Under the pieces are notes generated by a model that was not told the origin of the DNA, searched no databases, and saw only the letters and a program-made list of their open reading frames with translations. 64,000 nucleotides of DNA, from contig NZ_SPNT01000009.1 in the NCBI RefSeq assembly GCF_004959855.1, positions 144,496 to 208,495 of the forward strand. Reading direction: 5' to 3'. This document shows, piece after piece, positions 11,848 through 20,387 of the stretch (positions are counted from its first letter, which is position 1; the number at the start of each line of letters is the position of its first letter). The stretch comes from Nitratireductor sp. XY-223 (GTDB lineage: Bacteria; Pseudomonadota; Alphaproteobacteria; Rhizobiales; Rhizobiaceae). Made by a program: the position numbers and the translations under genes.

Positions 11848-13200
11848 ATGTCTCGTCAGTATTTCGGAACAGACGGAATTCGCGGCAAATCGAACGCGTT
11901 CCCGATGACGCCCGATGTTGCCATGCGGGTCGGGCTGGCGGCCGGGAAACTGTTCCGCCGGGGCAACCACCGCCATCGTGTCGTTATCGGCAAGGATACC
12001 CGCCTGTCCGGCTACATGCTTGAGAACGCGCTTGTCGCGGGCTTTACCGCCTCCGGCATGGACGTGTTCCTGCTTGGCCCCATACCGACGCCGGCCGTTG
12101 CCATGCTCACACGGTCGCTGCGCTCGGACATCGGTGTCATGATCTCGGCATCGCACAACCCTTATGAGGACAACGGCATCAAGCTGTTCGGTCCCGACGG
12201 CTTCAAACTGTCCGATGAGATCGAGCTGCAGATCGAGCGGCTCATCGAGGCGGATATCTCGAAGCTGCTGGCGAAATCAGAGGCCATCGGCCGCGCCAAA
12301 CGCATCGACGGAGTGCACGACCGCTATATCGAGTTCGCCAAGCGCACCATGCCGCGCGACGTTTCGCTGAGCGGGCTGCGGGTTGCCATCGACTGCGCCA
12401 ACGGTGCCGCCTACAAGGTCGCGCCGGCGGCGCTTTGGGAACTCGGCGCAGAAGTGATCACGCTGGGCAACGAGCCGAACGGCCATAATATCAATCTCGA
12501 CTGCGGTTCGACCCATCCGGTGGCCCTTGCCAAGAAGGTTCACGAAGTGCGCGCCGACATCGGCATCGCGCTGGACGGCGACGCCGACCGCGTGTTGATC
12601 GTCGACGAAAAGGGCGCCGTGGTCGACGGCGACCAGCTCATGGCCGTCATTGCCGAATCCTGGTCCGGCGACAACAGGCTTTCAGGCAGCGGGATCGTCG
12701 CAACGGTCATGTCGAACCTGGGTCTCGAGCGGTTCCTGGCCGACCACGGCCTGCAGCTTGCCCGCACCAAGGTCGGCGACCGTTACGTTGTCGAATATAT
12801 GCGCAACAACGGGTTCAACGTCGGCGGCGAGCAGTCCGGCCATATCGTCCTGTCGGATTTCGCGACGACCGGTGACGGGCTGGTCGCGGCCCTGCAGATC
12901 CTTGCATGTGTCAAGCGCATGGACCGGCCGGTCAGCGAAGTCTGCCGCCGGTTCGAGCCGGTGCCGCAGCTATTGAAGAATGTCCGTGTTTCAGGCGGCA
13001 AGCCGCTGGAGAACAAACACGTGCAACAGGCCATTCAATCCGCCGAAGAGGAACTGGCCGACAGCGGCCGACTGGTAATCCGGCCGTCAGGAACAGAACC
13101 TCTGATCCGGGTCATGGCGGAAGGCGACGACAAGGCGATGGTCGAGCGGATCGTCGACGAACTCGTCGACGTCATATCCGGCGTGCGCAGCGCCGCCTGA
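11848..13200 (+). CDS. glmM: Phosphoglucosamine mutase GlmM
   Basis: GlmM interconverts glucosamine-6-phosphate and glucosamine-1-phosphate, feeding UDP-GlcNAc, peptidoglycan and LPS synthesis. The N-terminus [13 protein letters not shown] is diagnostic; the phosphoserine loop [15 protein letters not shown] is at about residue 100, the metal-binding loop DGDADRVL at about 244, and the sugar-binding loop GGEQSGHI at about 328. The C-terminal phosphate-binding motif [12 protein letters not shown] is intact. The 450-residue length is normal. GAGGA lies at the proper distance from the ATG. Confidence 0.96.
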   Translation: MSRQYFGTDGIRGKSNAFPMTPDVAMRVGLAAGKLFRRGNHRHRVVIGKDTRLSGYMLENALVAGFTASGMDVFLLGPIPTPAVAMLTRSLRSDIGVMISASHNPYEDNGIKLFGPDGFKLSDEIELQIERLIEADISKLLAKSEAIGRAKRIDGVHDRYIEFAKRTMPRDVSLSGLRVAIDCANGAAYKVAPAALWELGAEVITLGNEPNGHNINLDCGSTHPVALAKKVHEVRADIGIALDGDADRVLIVDEKGAVVDGDQLMAVIAESWSGDNRLSGSGIVATVMSNLGLERFLADHGLQLARTKVGDRYVVEYMRNNGFNVGGEQSGHIVLSDFATTGDGLVAALQILACVKRMDRPVSEVCRRFEPVPQLLKNVRVSGGKPLENKHVQQAIQSAEEELADSGRLVIRPSGTEPLIRVMAEGDDKAMVERIVDELVDVISGVRSAA

Positions 13201-13394
13201 CCGGCACATATCTTTCTCAATCGAACCCCTGCGGCAGGGCGCGGCCGGCGCCGGTGCAACGCGCCGCCGTGTCCGCCAGAACCGCAAAATTTTTTTGCCG
13301 TCTGCCGGGAAAGACTCTGTTCACTCAGAGTTTTATTTGCTGTTACCTTCTGAAATCATTGGGGAAAATTAGATTCCTCGGTAAACGGACATAG

Positions 13395-13409
13395 ATAACA
13401 GGCTCTTAA
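13395..13409 (+). promoter_or_regulatory. Near-consensus CtrA box in the 300-bp leader of the outer-membrane protein gene
   Basis: ATAA, seven bases, then TTAA (followed by CC) matches seven of eight CtrA box positions. The surrounding gap (13201-13504) has no gene; it is AT-rich around 13290-13400, contains two GANTC sites (GACTC near 13313 and GATTC near 13372), and ends in a GC-rich leader before the ATG. Confidence 0.4.
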
Positions 13410-13504
13410 CCTTTTTACGCGACACTTCCTACCGTGCAATTCAAACATCGCCACGGCGCGGGCATTGGGGGTCCGTCCTGTTTGGTGGGGCGCGGAGTAG
13501 TAAA

Positions 13505-14365
13505 ATGAGAGTTTACCTGATAGCAGCCACTACGGCACTCGTTGCCGCACCGGCATGGGCTGCGGACACGATTCCAACACCGACGCCGGAGCCGGTGCCG
13601 ATCCATGATACCCAGATGCGCGGTACGACCCATGTTGCCGATGGCGACTGGTCGGGCGTCTACGTCAAGGGCCAGGTCGGTTACGTCTGGCCGGCAATCC
13701 GGGGCGCGTCCTACGCGGTTGCAGGCGGCACCAATATTTTCGCCACCCATACGGTCGACAATACGTGGATGGCCGGTGTCGGCGCCGGTTACCAGATCAA
13801 CCGGTACCTGAGAACGGAACTGATGTTCGACTACATCTTTGATTCCGATTTCACCGGTTCGACCTTCGGTTCCTGCGGTGTCGCCGCGGCCTGCGTATCG
13901 ACGGACCTGTCGAGCTGGAACGCCTATTCGCTGATCGCCAGCGTCTATGTCGACCTTGATTTCTGGGGCTACGGCTCCGCCTGGGGTCACTTCGTACCCT
14001 ATGTCGGCGGTGGTATCGGCGGATCCTACGTCAACTGGGACGATCTGCAGAACACCTCCTGTGAAATCGCCGACCCGACGAACTGTGATCCGACTGTCTT
14101 CCACGAAGGCGGCAGCTCCTGGCGCTTTGCCTGGGAACTTGCAGCCGGCGGTTCCTACTACTTCCGCTGCGACTTCGCCGGGGAAGCCGGTTACAAGTAC
14201 CGCCGCATCGAGGGCGGGGACTTCTTCGGTGTCGCCGCCGGTGCGGGACCTGGCTGGGACTCGGGCTTCAGCGCGCACATGGTCAATGTCGGCCTGCGCT
14301 ACTATCCGGGCCGCGACTGCGAGCCGCCTTACGAGCCGCCGGTCGTTCCGCCGGTCTTCAAGTAA
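13505..14365 (+). CDS. Outer-membrane beta-barrel protein (Omp25/Omp31-like)
   Basis: A signal peptide (MRVYLIAATTALVAAPAWA-A) precedes a protein made of alternating hydrophobic and polar strands with many aromatic and Gly residues, as in the small outer-membrane barrels of rhizobia and Brucella. Two Cys pairs lie in putative surface loops (SCGVAAAC; SCEIADPTNC). The barrel seems to end near VGLRYYPGRDC, after which a Pro-rich tail (EPPYEPPVVPPVFK) replaces the usual terminal aromatic residue, which is odd for a BAM substrate. It is followed by a strong terminator and by a second barrel gene of similar design. Confidence 0.75.
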   Translation: MRVYLIAATTALVAAPAWAADTIPTPTPEPVPIHDTQMRGTTHVADGDWSGVYVKGQVGYVWPAIRGASYAVAGGTNIFATHTVDNTWMAGVGAGYQINRYLRTELMFDYIFDSDFTGSTFGSCGVAAACVSTDLSSWNAYSLIASVYVDLDFWGYGSAWGHFVPYVGGGIGGSYVNWDDLQNTSCEIADPTNCDPTVFHEGGSSWRFAWELAAGGSYYFRCDFAGEAGYKYRRIEGGDFFGVAAGAGPGWDSGFSAHMVNVGLRYYPGRDCEPPYEPPVVPPVFK

Positions 14366-14385
14366 GACCAGCCACAAGCTCTTCG

Positions 14386-14414
14386 AAACCGCCCGGCCTG
14401 CCGGGCGGTTTTTC
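14386..14414 (+). terminator. Rho-independent terminator
   Basis: AAACCGCCCGGC, a two-base loop and GCCGGGCGG run into a five-base T-run just after the barrel gene. Confidence 0.9.
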
Positions 14415-14479
14415 TTATGGCCGTCCTGATCTGCGCGCATGGATAATCGCCCGTAAACAAACGTGGTGAACAAACATGC

Positions 14480-14494
14480 TTAACCGCAACTTAA
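14480..14494 (+). promoter_or_regulatory. Perfect CtrA box upstream of the second barrel gene
   Basis: TTAA, seven bases (CCGCAAC), TTAA, followed by CC, lies 80 bp before the ATG. It matches all eight positions of the CtrA consensus, in a place suited to overlap a promoter. Confidence 0.65.
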
Positions 14495-14574
14495 CCAGTT
14501 TGCCCGATAGTCGTCCCATCGACTTTGCTTAGGGTGACATTTCTCACTCCGAGCCTGGCAGAGGAACTGGTTTA

Positions 14575-15417
14575 ATGATCAAACGTGTATTGTCCCGTTC
14601 ACTGATCGCCGCGTTGCTTGTGGGCGCCTCGAATGCAGCGCTGTCGGCGGACCTGGACAACATAATCTATGCGCCGGAACTGCCCAGGACCGTACCCGTG
14701 GAAGTGGGAAATGGCTGGTATCTGCGTGGCGATGTCAGCTACGACTTCTCGACCGACGGTGACGCGACCTCTTTCAGGTCCTGGGATTTCAACACCAATA
14801 CCGAAGGTCCTGCCGTGGCCTATTCATCGTCCTCGTTTGAGACGGACTGGGGCGTTGGACTGGGCGTCGGATACCAGTTCACGAACTGGCTTCGCGCGGA
14901 AGGCATGCTGAACTACCAGCGCGGCACATTCAGCGCGACGAGCAGTGACGCGGCGGTCCCCTGTACGGGCCTCCTTGCGGACGGCTGTGACACCAGCGGC
15001 GCAGCGGATTTCACGTCATACGGCCTGATGGCCAACGGCTATATCGACCTCGGCACCTATGCCGGCTTCACGCCCTATGTCGGCGCCGGCGCGGGCATGA
15101 CCCTCGTTGATTATGACAGCTATGTCGCCTCGGAAACCTGCGTGGGCGCCTGCCCCGGCGGCACGACTCCGGTGACCGTCACGCATGCGGGCGAGGCGGA
15201 CTGGCGCTTCACCTACGCCTTCATGGCCGGTGTTTCCTACGAGTTCATCCGCAACCTGAAAGCGGACCTGGGATACCGGTACACCAATGTCGACGGCGGC
15301 GACATCTACGGATTCGACACCACCTCGGCAGCGGCCGGCGCCACCGGCATTCAGAGCTCCGACAACGGATATTCGACCCACGCGATCACCGCATCGCTGC
15401 GTTACGCCCTCTGGTAG
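14575..15417 (+). CDS. Outer-membrane beta-barrel protein
   Basis: This 280-residue protein has a signal peptide ending ALSA-D, then the segment EVGNGWYLRGDVSYDFSTDG, a common opening of rhizobial Omp25-like porin-type barrels. Regular short strands follow, and it ends in SLRYALW, a classical C-terminal aromatic signal for barrel assembly. It shares layout and two Cys-containing loops with the gene at 13505, so the two are probably paralogs. It has its own promoter region with a perfect CtrA box and its own terminator. Confidence 0.8.
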   Translation: MIKRVLSRSLIAALLVGASNAALSADLDNIIYAPELPRTVPVEVGNGWYLRGDVSYDFSTDGDATSFRSWDFNTNTEGPAVAYSSSSFETDWGVGLGVGYQFTNWLRAEGMLNYQRGTFSATSSDAAVPCTGLLADGCDTSGAADFTSYGLMANGYIDLGTYAGFTPYVGAGAGMTLVDYDSYVASETCVGACPGGTTPVTVTHAGEADWRFTYAFMAGVSYEFIRNLKADLGYRYTNVDGGDIYGFDTTSAAAGATGIQSSDNGYSTHAITASLRYALW

Positions 15418-15442
15418 GGCCTGTTCCAGGACAATGATCGGC

Positions 15443-15469
15443 GGCGGGCCTGCGGGCCCGCCTTTTTTG
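15443..15469 (+). terminator. Rho-independent terminator
   Basis: GGCGGGC and GCCCGCC arms around a short loop are followed by six T residues, 25 bp after the barrel gene. Confidence 0.9.
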
Positions 15470-15484
15470 TTGCGCTGACACCGT

Positions 15485-16168
15485 TCAGGCGGCGTCGACC
15501 GCGTCGATCAGCTCAGGGCCCTTGTTGTTGACATTGCCGACGGCCCTGGTGACCGGATGATAGACGAAGTCGGCACCACGGTTATGCTGCAAGAGCTCCA
15601 GCGCTCCGGCCTTGTCGGTGTTCGGATCCATCCACGCCTCGAGAACGTCATTCTTGAGTACGACCGGCATGCGGGCGTGCAGACCGCTGACGGAAGGGCC
15701 GGCGGCCAGCGTGACAATGGCGAAGGTGGCGGCATCGAGTTTCTTGTTGCGGGACATGACGCCGGCGAACGCAAATGGCTCGAAGACCGGCGCGTTGCCG
15801 GGAAGATGGATGAGATAGGGCTGCTTTTCCTTGCCCATTGTTTTCCATTCGAAATATCCGGTCGCGGGCACCAGGCATCGGCCATGTTCGAATGCGCTGC
15901 GGAAAAAGGGCTTGTCGGTAATTGTCTCGCCGCGCGCATTGATCATGGCGCGCGTCTTTGAGTCCTTCGCCCAGTGGGGAATCAGGCCCCAGGTGAACGG
16001 CTCGATGGCAATTTCGTCTTCCCGCCGGACCACGATGTCGAGCTCGGATGTCGGGGCGACATTGTAGTTGGGCTGCGGACCGTTGCGGCCATCCACTTCC
16101 GGCGGGAGTATACTCAGGTATTTCCTGTACTCCTCCCAAGTCCCGGTTGTTATAAATCGGCCACACAT
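15485..16168 (-). CDS. SRAP-family abasic-site processing protein (YedK/HMCES)
   Basis: SRAP proteins form a stable thiazolidine crosslink with abasic sites in single-stranded DNA. Starting at 16168 the protein begins MCGRF, placing the catalytic Cys at position 2 as the mechanism requires; a longer in-frame start would bury it and was rejected. Other family signatures are NYNVAPTSE, WGLIPHWAKD, INARGETI, RCLVPATGYFEW and HARMPVVL (catalytic His). The 227-residue length is typical. It converges on the barrel gene terminator. Confidence 0.93.
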   Translation of the reverse strand: MCGRFITTGTWEEYRKYLSILPPEVDGRNGPQPNYNVAPTSELDIVVRREDEIAIEPFTWGLIPHWAKDSKTRAMINARGETITDKPFFRSAFEHGRCLVPATGYFEWKTMGKEKQPYLIHLPGNAPVFEPFAFAGVMSRNKKLDAATFAIVTLAAGPSVSGLHARMPVVLKNDVLEAWMDPNTDKAGALELLQHNRGADFVYHPVTRAVGNVNNKGPELIDAVDAA

Positions 16169-16251
16169 CTTCTGATCTCTTTTCGGAATCAAACAGCCGA
16201 AGTATTCATTTCACTGTGCGGTAAATCCACTAACCAGAACGAGTACCGCGC

Positions 16252-16500
16252 ATGCCCGGAGAATCCGTTACGACACTCGCCGACCTTCAGGCCGAAGGAT
16301 GGCATTGCTGGGCCCATTGCGGCGCCCGCAACTGCGGAAGCGCAAGCAAGCTGGATATCGGCTTGCTGATCGAGCGGTTCGGCCCCGGCCACTCATTCAT
16401 CAATGAAGCGAGAATCTCGTCGCTGCTGGTGTGCCGCCGCTGCGGCCATCAGGGCGGGCGGCTCAGTATCTGCGCTTCCGGAAACGCCGAGACCCGGTAG
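16252..16500 (+). CDS. Small Cys-rich protein, possible zinc ribbon
   Basis: An 82-residue open frame runs divergent to the SRAP gene. Cysteines fall in pairs: CWAHC at 19-23 with a further Cys at 28, and CRRC near 61-64, as in a small zinc-binding fold, and the rest reads as compact helical protein (LDIGLLIERFG). Codon use is like the chromosomal neighbours. No strong ribosome site is visible. I do not recognise a named family. Confidence 0.55.
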   Translation: MPGESVTTLADLQAEGWHCWAHCGARNCGSASKLDIGLLIERFGPGHSFINEARISSLLVCRRCGHQGGRLSICASGNAETR

Positions 16501-16583
16501 CAGGACGGCACATTAATGCGTTTGCCGATTGCCCTGGGGATGTGGCGGCACACGTGCCGCCACATGGTCTTTGATGCCGGCCG

Positions 16584-17216
16584 TCAGTGCCGGTGCCATA
16601 CGCCGCCGCCGTGGTGCGGGGCAGGGTGTCCGCCGCCGCCATGGGGGTGACCGCCATGGTAGCCGCCGCCGCCGTGATGCGGGCTGTAGAGCGGTCCGTG
16701 AGGCCCGTAGGGGTGGTACGGATGATAAGGGTGGTACGGATGATACGGATGGTATGGGTGATAGGGGTGGTATGGGCCGTACGGTCCATAGGGCCCGTAA
16801 GGGTGGTACGGATGGTAGGGATGATAGTAGCGGTTCCAGTAGGGATACCAGGGATAGTTCTGGTAATGTGCGTGCCAGTAGGCCTGGTTGAAGATGACAA
16901 TGGTGATGCCGACGGCAACCGCAACCTGCGGTGTCAGAACGGTGCGCTGCCCGTTGTTGACCGTGAGAATGTATGACGAGGCGATCCAGCCGCGCGCCGC
17001 ATTCCATGATACGTCGCACCAGTCATAGCCGGACTGACAGCCATAAACCTCGATGGTTGCGTTCTGGGGCAGGGTCGCGACGACCGGATAGTTGGTCCCG
17101 GGGCCGGCGCGGAGATGCACGGTCGCGGTTGTGTAGCCGGTGGTCTGTGCCAGCGCTGCCGTGGCGATCAGAGGCATTATCAGGGCCACCACTGCCCTTA
17201 GAAAAAACTTCCTCAT
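16584..17216 (-). CDS. Secreted SH3-domain protein with His-Pro-Tyr repeat tail
   Basis: The 210-residue protein has a signal peptide (ending ALAQ), a bacterial SH3 domain at about residues 27-85 (VHLRAGPGTNYPVVATL, GYDWCDVSW, ARGWIASSYI), a hydrophobic segment (VAVAVGITIVIFNQ), then a tail made of YHP and YGP triplets followed by Gly/His-rich sequence. Bacterial SH3 domains often bind cell-wall peptides, so an envelope role is likely. The tail looks like a metal- or surface-binding low-complexity region. GAGGA-type signals are weak but the start is well placed after the signal peptide. Confidence 0.8.
   Translation of the reverse strand: MRKFFLRAVVALIMPLIATAALAQTTGYTTATVHLRAGPGTNYPVVATLPQNATIEVYGCQSGYDWCDVSWNAARGWIASSYILTVNNGQRTVLTPQVAVAVGITIVIFNQAYWHAHYQNYPWYPYWNRYYHPYHPYHPYGPYGPYGPYHPYHPYHPYHPYHPYHPYHPYGPHGPLYSPHHGGGGYHGGHPHGGGGHPAPHHGGGVWHRH
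16696..16830 (-). repeat. Nine-base tandem repeat coding for Tyr-His-Pro triplets
   Basis: Imperfect copies of a nine-base unit (GGGTGGTAC or GGATGATAG-like on the + strand) repeat about 15 times. They encode YHP and YGP units inside the SH3 protein, and such tracts can change length by slippage. Confidence 0.8.
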
Positions 17217-17484
17217 GGGTTCGTCCTGTTCACCTGATTGAGCACGGAAATATTAGATAGCCGGGCGAGTATCGGGTCAAGTTAATGATTGGTGAAGGCC
17301 GGCCCTTCCATGGCTGTGCCGATTGTTGTTACGCACGCGCAAGCACCGGCACAGTGTGCCGCGTCGCACAACCTATTCTCGAAAACCGGTCGGCGATGAC
17401 GCGGGAAATGCCGGCCGTGCATCCGGGCGCTGCGACAATTGATTCCCATTTCAGGCTTGCGCCGCTATCGGCTTTTGGCTATTG

Positions 17485-17539
17485 CCGTCCGTGGGACACC
17501 CCTCCCCAACGAGGGGCAACTATCTGGAAGGATAGCGAC
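17485..17539 (+). promoter_or_regulatory. serC-type leader RNA (two hairpins, second one holding the ribosome site)
   Basis: The 5' leader has a perfect hairpin CCCCTC/GAGGGG (17499-17504 with 17511-17516) and then CTATC/GATAG (17520-17524 with 17531-17535). The loop and 3' arm of the second carry the GGAAGGA ribosome site, ending four bases before the serC ATG. This matches the serC RNA motif described upstream of serC in alphaproteobacteria, a proposed cis-regulatory RNA. The rest of 17217-17484 shows no gene. Confidence 0.7.
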
Positions 17540-18715
17540 ATGACCAAGACTGCCAAGCCGGACCTGCGTCCGGCCAATCCGCGTTTTTCATCTGGACCCT
17601 GCACGAAACGCCCCGGCTGGACACTGGACGCACTTGGCGACGCGGCCCTCGGCCGTTCCCACCGCGCCAAGATCGGCAAGAGAAAACTCAAACAGGCCAT
17701 CGACAAGACCCGCACGCTGCTCGGCGTGCCGGACGATTATCGCATCGGCATCGTACCGGCATCGGACACCGGTGCCGTCGAAATGGCGCTCTGGTCGCTG
17801 CTGGGCGCACGCGGCGTCCACATGCTGGCCTGGGAATCCTTCGGCGCCGGCTGGGTCAGCGACGTCGTCAAACAGCTCCGTCTCGAAGATGTCGAGGTGC
17901 TGGAGGCGGAATACGGCCTGTTGCCGGATCTCGACCAAATCGAATTCAACCGCGATGTCGTCTTCACGTGGAACGGCACGACATCGGGTGTGCGCGTCCC
18001 CAACGGCGATTTCGTTCCGGCGGATCGCGAGGGCCTGACGATCTGCGATGCGACGTCGGCCGCGTTCGCGCAACAGCTTCCGTTCGACAAGCTCGACGTG
18101 GTGACATTCTCCTGGCAGAAGGTGCTCGGCGGAGAGGGCGGTCACGGCGTCCTCATCCTGAGCCCGCGCGCCGTCGAACGGCTGGAGAGTTACACGCCGC
18201 CCTGGCCGTTGCCGAAGATCTTCCGGATGACGAAAGGCGGCAAGCTGATCGAGGGCATTTTCGAGGGCGCGACCATCAACACGCCCTCGATGCTGTGCGT
18301 CGAGGACTATCTCGATGCGCTTTCCTGGGCCGAGGAGATCGGCGGACTGCCTGAACTCCTGCGGCGCGCCGACGCCAACGCCGGGACAATCGCCGATTTC
18401 GTCGCACAACGGACGTGGATCGATTTCCTGGCGGTGGATCCGCAAACGCGGTCCAACACTTCGGTGTGCCTCAAGATCATCGATCCCCGGGTGACAGCGC
18501 TTGCCGAAGACCGGCAGGCGGCATTTGCCAAGGGTCTTGTCGCCATTCTCGAGGAAGAGGGGGTCGCCTTCGACATCGGCGCATACAGGGACGCGCCCGC
18601 GGGTTTGCGGATCTGGACCGGCGGAACCGTCGAAAAAACCGACCTTGCGGCGTTGATGCCCTGGCTCGACTGGGCGTTCGAAGCGCAAATCTCGGTAATC
18701 GAGTCAGCCGCCTGA
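17540..18715 (+). CDS. serC: Phosphoserine aminotransferase SerC
   Basis: SerC is a PLP enzyme that transaminates 3-phosphohydroxypyruvate to phosphoserine. This 391-residue protein is of the alphaproteobacterial type: [15 protein letters not shown] at the N-terminus, the PLP Lys in [15 protein letters not shown] at about 190-204, and a conserved ending with [14 protein letters not shown] sequence. The frame is open upstream to 17285, but the ATG at 17540 follows GGAAGGA and the leader RNA, and the extra N-terminal sequence has no family match. It forms an operon with serA. Confidence 0.95.
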   Translation: MTKTAKPDLRPANPRFSSGPCTKRPGWTLDALGDAALGRSHRAKIGKRKLKQAIDKTRTLLGVPDDYRIGIVPASDTGAVEMALWSLLGARGVHMLAWESFGAGWVSDVVKQLRLEDVEVLEAEYGLLPDLDQIEFNRDVVFTWNGTTSGVRVPNGDFVPADREGLTICDATSAAFAQQLPFDKLDVVTFSWQKVLGGEGGHGVLILSPRAVERLESYTPPWPLPKIFRMTKGGKLIEGIFEGATINTPSMLCVEDYLDALSWAEEIGGLPELLRRADANAGTIADFVAQRTWIDFLAVDPQTRSNTSVCLKIIDPRVTALAEDRQAAFAKGLVAILEEEGVAFDIGAYRDAPAGLRIWTGGTVEKTDLAALMPWLDWAFEAQISVIESAA

Positions 18716-18787
18716 CTTAGTTTTGCGGGCCGCGGAGGCGTGGCCCATCTCCTGTTAAGCGAATGCGAATTGAAAGGGAGGCCTTAA

Positions 18788-20383
18788 ATGGCACCGCGCG
18801 TACTTGTTTCCGACAAGCTTTCCGAGACCGCCATCCAGATCTTCAGGGACCGCGGCATCGACGTCGATTTTCTGCCCGATGTCGGCAAGGACAAAGAGAA
18901 AATGCTGGAGATCATCGACCGGTATGATGGTCTCGCCATCCGCTCCGCAACGAAGGTCTCGCCGAAACTGATCGAGGCGGCAAGAAATCTGAAGGTTGTC
19001 GGCCGCGCCGGCATCGGCGTCGACAATGTCGACATACCGGCCGCCTCGCGGCGCGGCATCATTGTCATGAACACGCCGTTCGGCAATTCCATCACGACCG
19101 CCGAGCACGCCATCGCGCTGCTGCTCGCGGTAGCCCGCCAGATTCCGGCGGCCGATGTCTCCACGCAGGCCGGGAAATGGGAAAAATCCCGTTTCATGGG
19201 CGTCGAAATGACTGGCAAGACGCTCGGCGTTATCGGATGCGGCAATATCGGCTCGATCGCCGCCGCGCGCGGCATCGGCCTCAAGATGCGGGTGATTGCC
19301 TTCGATCCGTTCCTGTCTGTCGAGCGGGCCGAGGAGATCGGCGTCGAGAAAGTCGATCTTGATGAGCTTCTTGCACGGTCCGACTTCATCACGCTTCACG
19401 TGCCGCTGACCGACAAGACCCGCGCCATCGTCAATGCCGATGCGATCGCCAAGATGAAGGACGGTGTGCGCATCATCAACTGCGCTCGCGGCGGGCTGGT
19501 GGTCGAGGCCGATCTTGCCGAGGCGCTGAAGTCGGGCAAGGTGGCAGGCGCCGGCTTCGATGTCTTCGAGCACGAACCGGCTACGGACAGCCCGCTCTTC
19601 GGGCTCCCCAATGTCGTGTGCACGCCGCATCTGGGGGCGTCGACCAGCGAGGCGCAGGAAAACGTTGCCCTGCAGGTGGCCGAACAGATGTCCGACTATC
19701 TTCTCAAGGGCGCCGTCACCAATGCCATCAACATGCCGTCGATCAGCGCCGAGGAGGCGCCGCGCCTCAAGCCGTTCGTCAAGCTTGCCGAGGTGCTCGG
19801 CGCCTTCGTCGGGCAGGTGACCGAGAGCGCGATCAAGGAGGTCGACATCCTCTATGACGGCTCCACGGCCCAGATGAACACGAACGCGCTCACCAGCGCG
19901 GTTCTTGCCGGGCTCATCCGTCCGCAACTTGCGGAGGTCAACATGGTATCGGCCCCGGTGATGGTGAAAGAGCGCGGCATCATCCTTTCCGAGGCGCGAC
20001 GCGATAAGTCGGGCGTGTTCGACGGTTACATCATGCTGACCGTCAGGACAGCCGACAAAACACGCTCGATCGCCGGGACCTGCTTTTCCGACGGAAAGCC
20101 GCGCTTCATACAGATCAAGGGCATCAATCTGGACGCCGAGGTCGGTGCGAACATGGTCTATACGACCAATGCGGATGCACCGGGGATTATCGGACTGCTC
20201 GGCACCGTCTTCGGCAAGGCCGGGGTCAATATCGCCAACTTCTCGCTCGGCCGGAACAAGCCCGGAGGCGATGCCATCGCGCTTCTCTACGTCGACGAAC
20301 CGGTCAGCGAAGAGGTGCTTGATCTGGTGCGCAGCCACAAAGAGATCGACTCGGCGAAACCCCTGGTCTTCGACGTCGCCTAA
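18788..20383 (+). CDS. serA: D-3-phosphoglycerate dehydrogenase SerA
   Basis: SerA oxidises 3-phosphoglycerate, the first step of serine synthesis. The 531-residue protein is the long form: a substrate- and NAD-binding core (GVIGCGNIGSIAA at about 150, catalytic Arg in NCARGGLVVE, Glu, and the His in TPHLGAST), then an intervening allosteric domain, then a C-terminal ACT domain from about 455 (DAPGIIGLLGTVFGKAGVNI) that usually senses serine. GGGAGG lies just before the ATG. It is 72 bp after serC and converges on the next gene with only 4 bp between the stops. Confidence 0.96.
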   Translation: MAPRVLVSDKLSETAIQIFRDRGIDVDFLPDVGKDKEKMLEIIDRYDGLAIRSATKVSPKLIEAARNLKVVGRAGIGVDNVDIPAASRRGIIVMNTPFGNSITTAEHAIALLLAVARQIPAADVSTQAGKWEKSRFMGVEMTGKTLGVIGCGNIGSIAAARGIGLKMRVIAFDPFLSVERAEEIGVEKVDLDELLARSDFITLHVPLTDKTRAIVNADAIAKMKDGVRIINCARGGLVVEADLAEALKSGKVAGAGFDVFEHEPATDSPLFGLPNVVCTPHLGASTSEAQENVALQVAEQMSDYLLKGAVTNAINMPSISAEEAPRLKPFVKLAEVLGAFVGQVTESAIKEVDILYDGSTAQMNTNALTSAVLAGLIRPQLAEVNMVSAPVMVKERGIILSEARRDKSGVFDGYIMLTVRTADKTRSIAGTCFSDGKPRFIQIKGINLDAEVGANMVYTTNADAPGIIGLLGTVFGKAGVNIANFSLGRNKPGGDAIALLYVDEPVSEEVLDLVRSHKEIDSAKPLVFDVA

Positions 20384-20387
20384 CGGG

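Noticed and set aside
16696..16830. CRISPR-like repeat array
   Set aside because: Units are nine bases without spacers and code for a protein tail. No CRISPR array was seen anywhere in the window.
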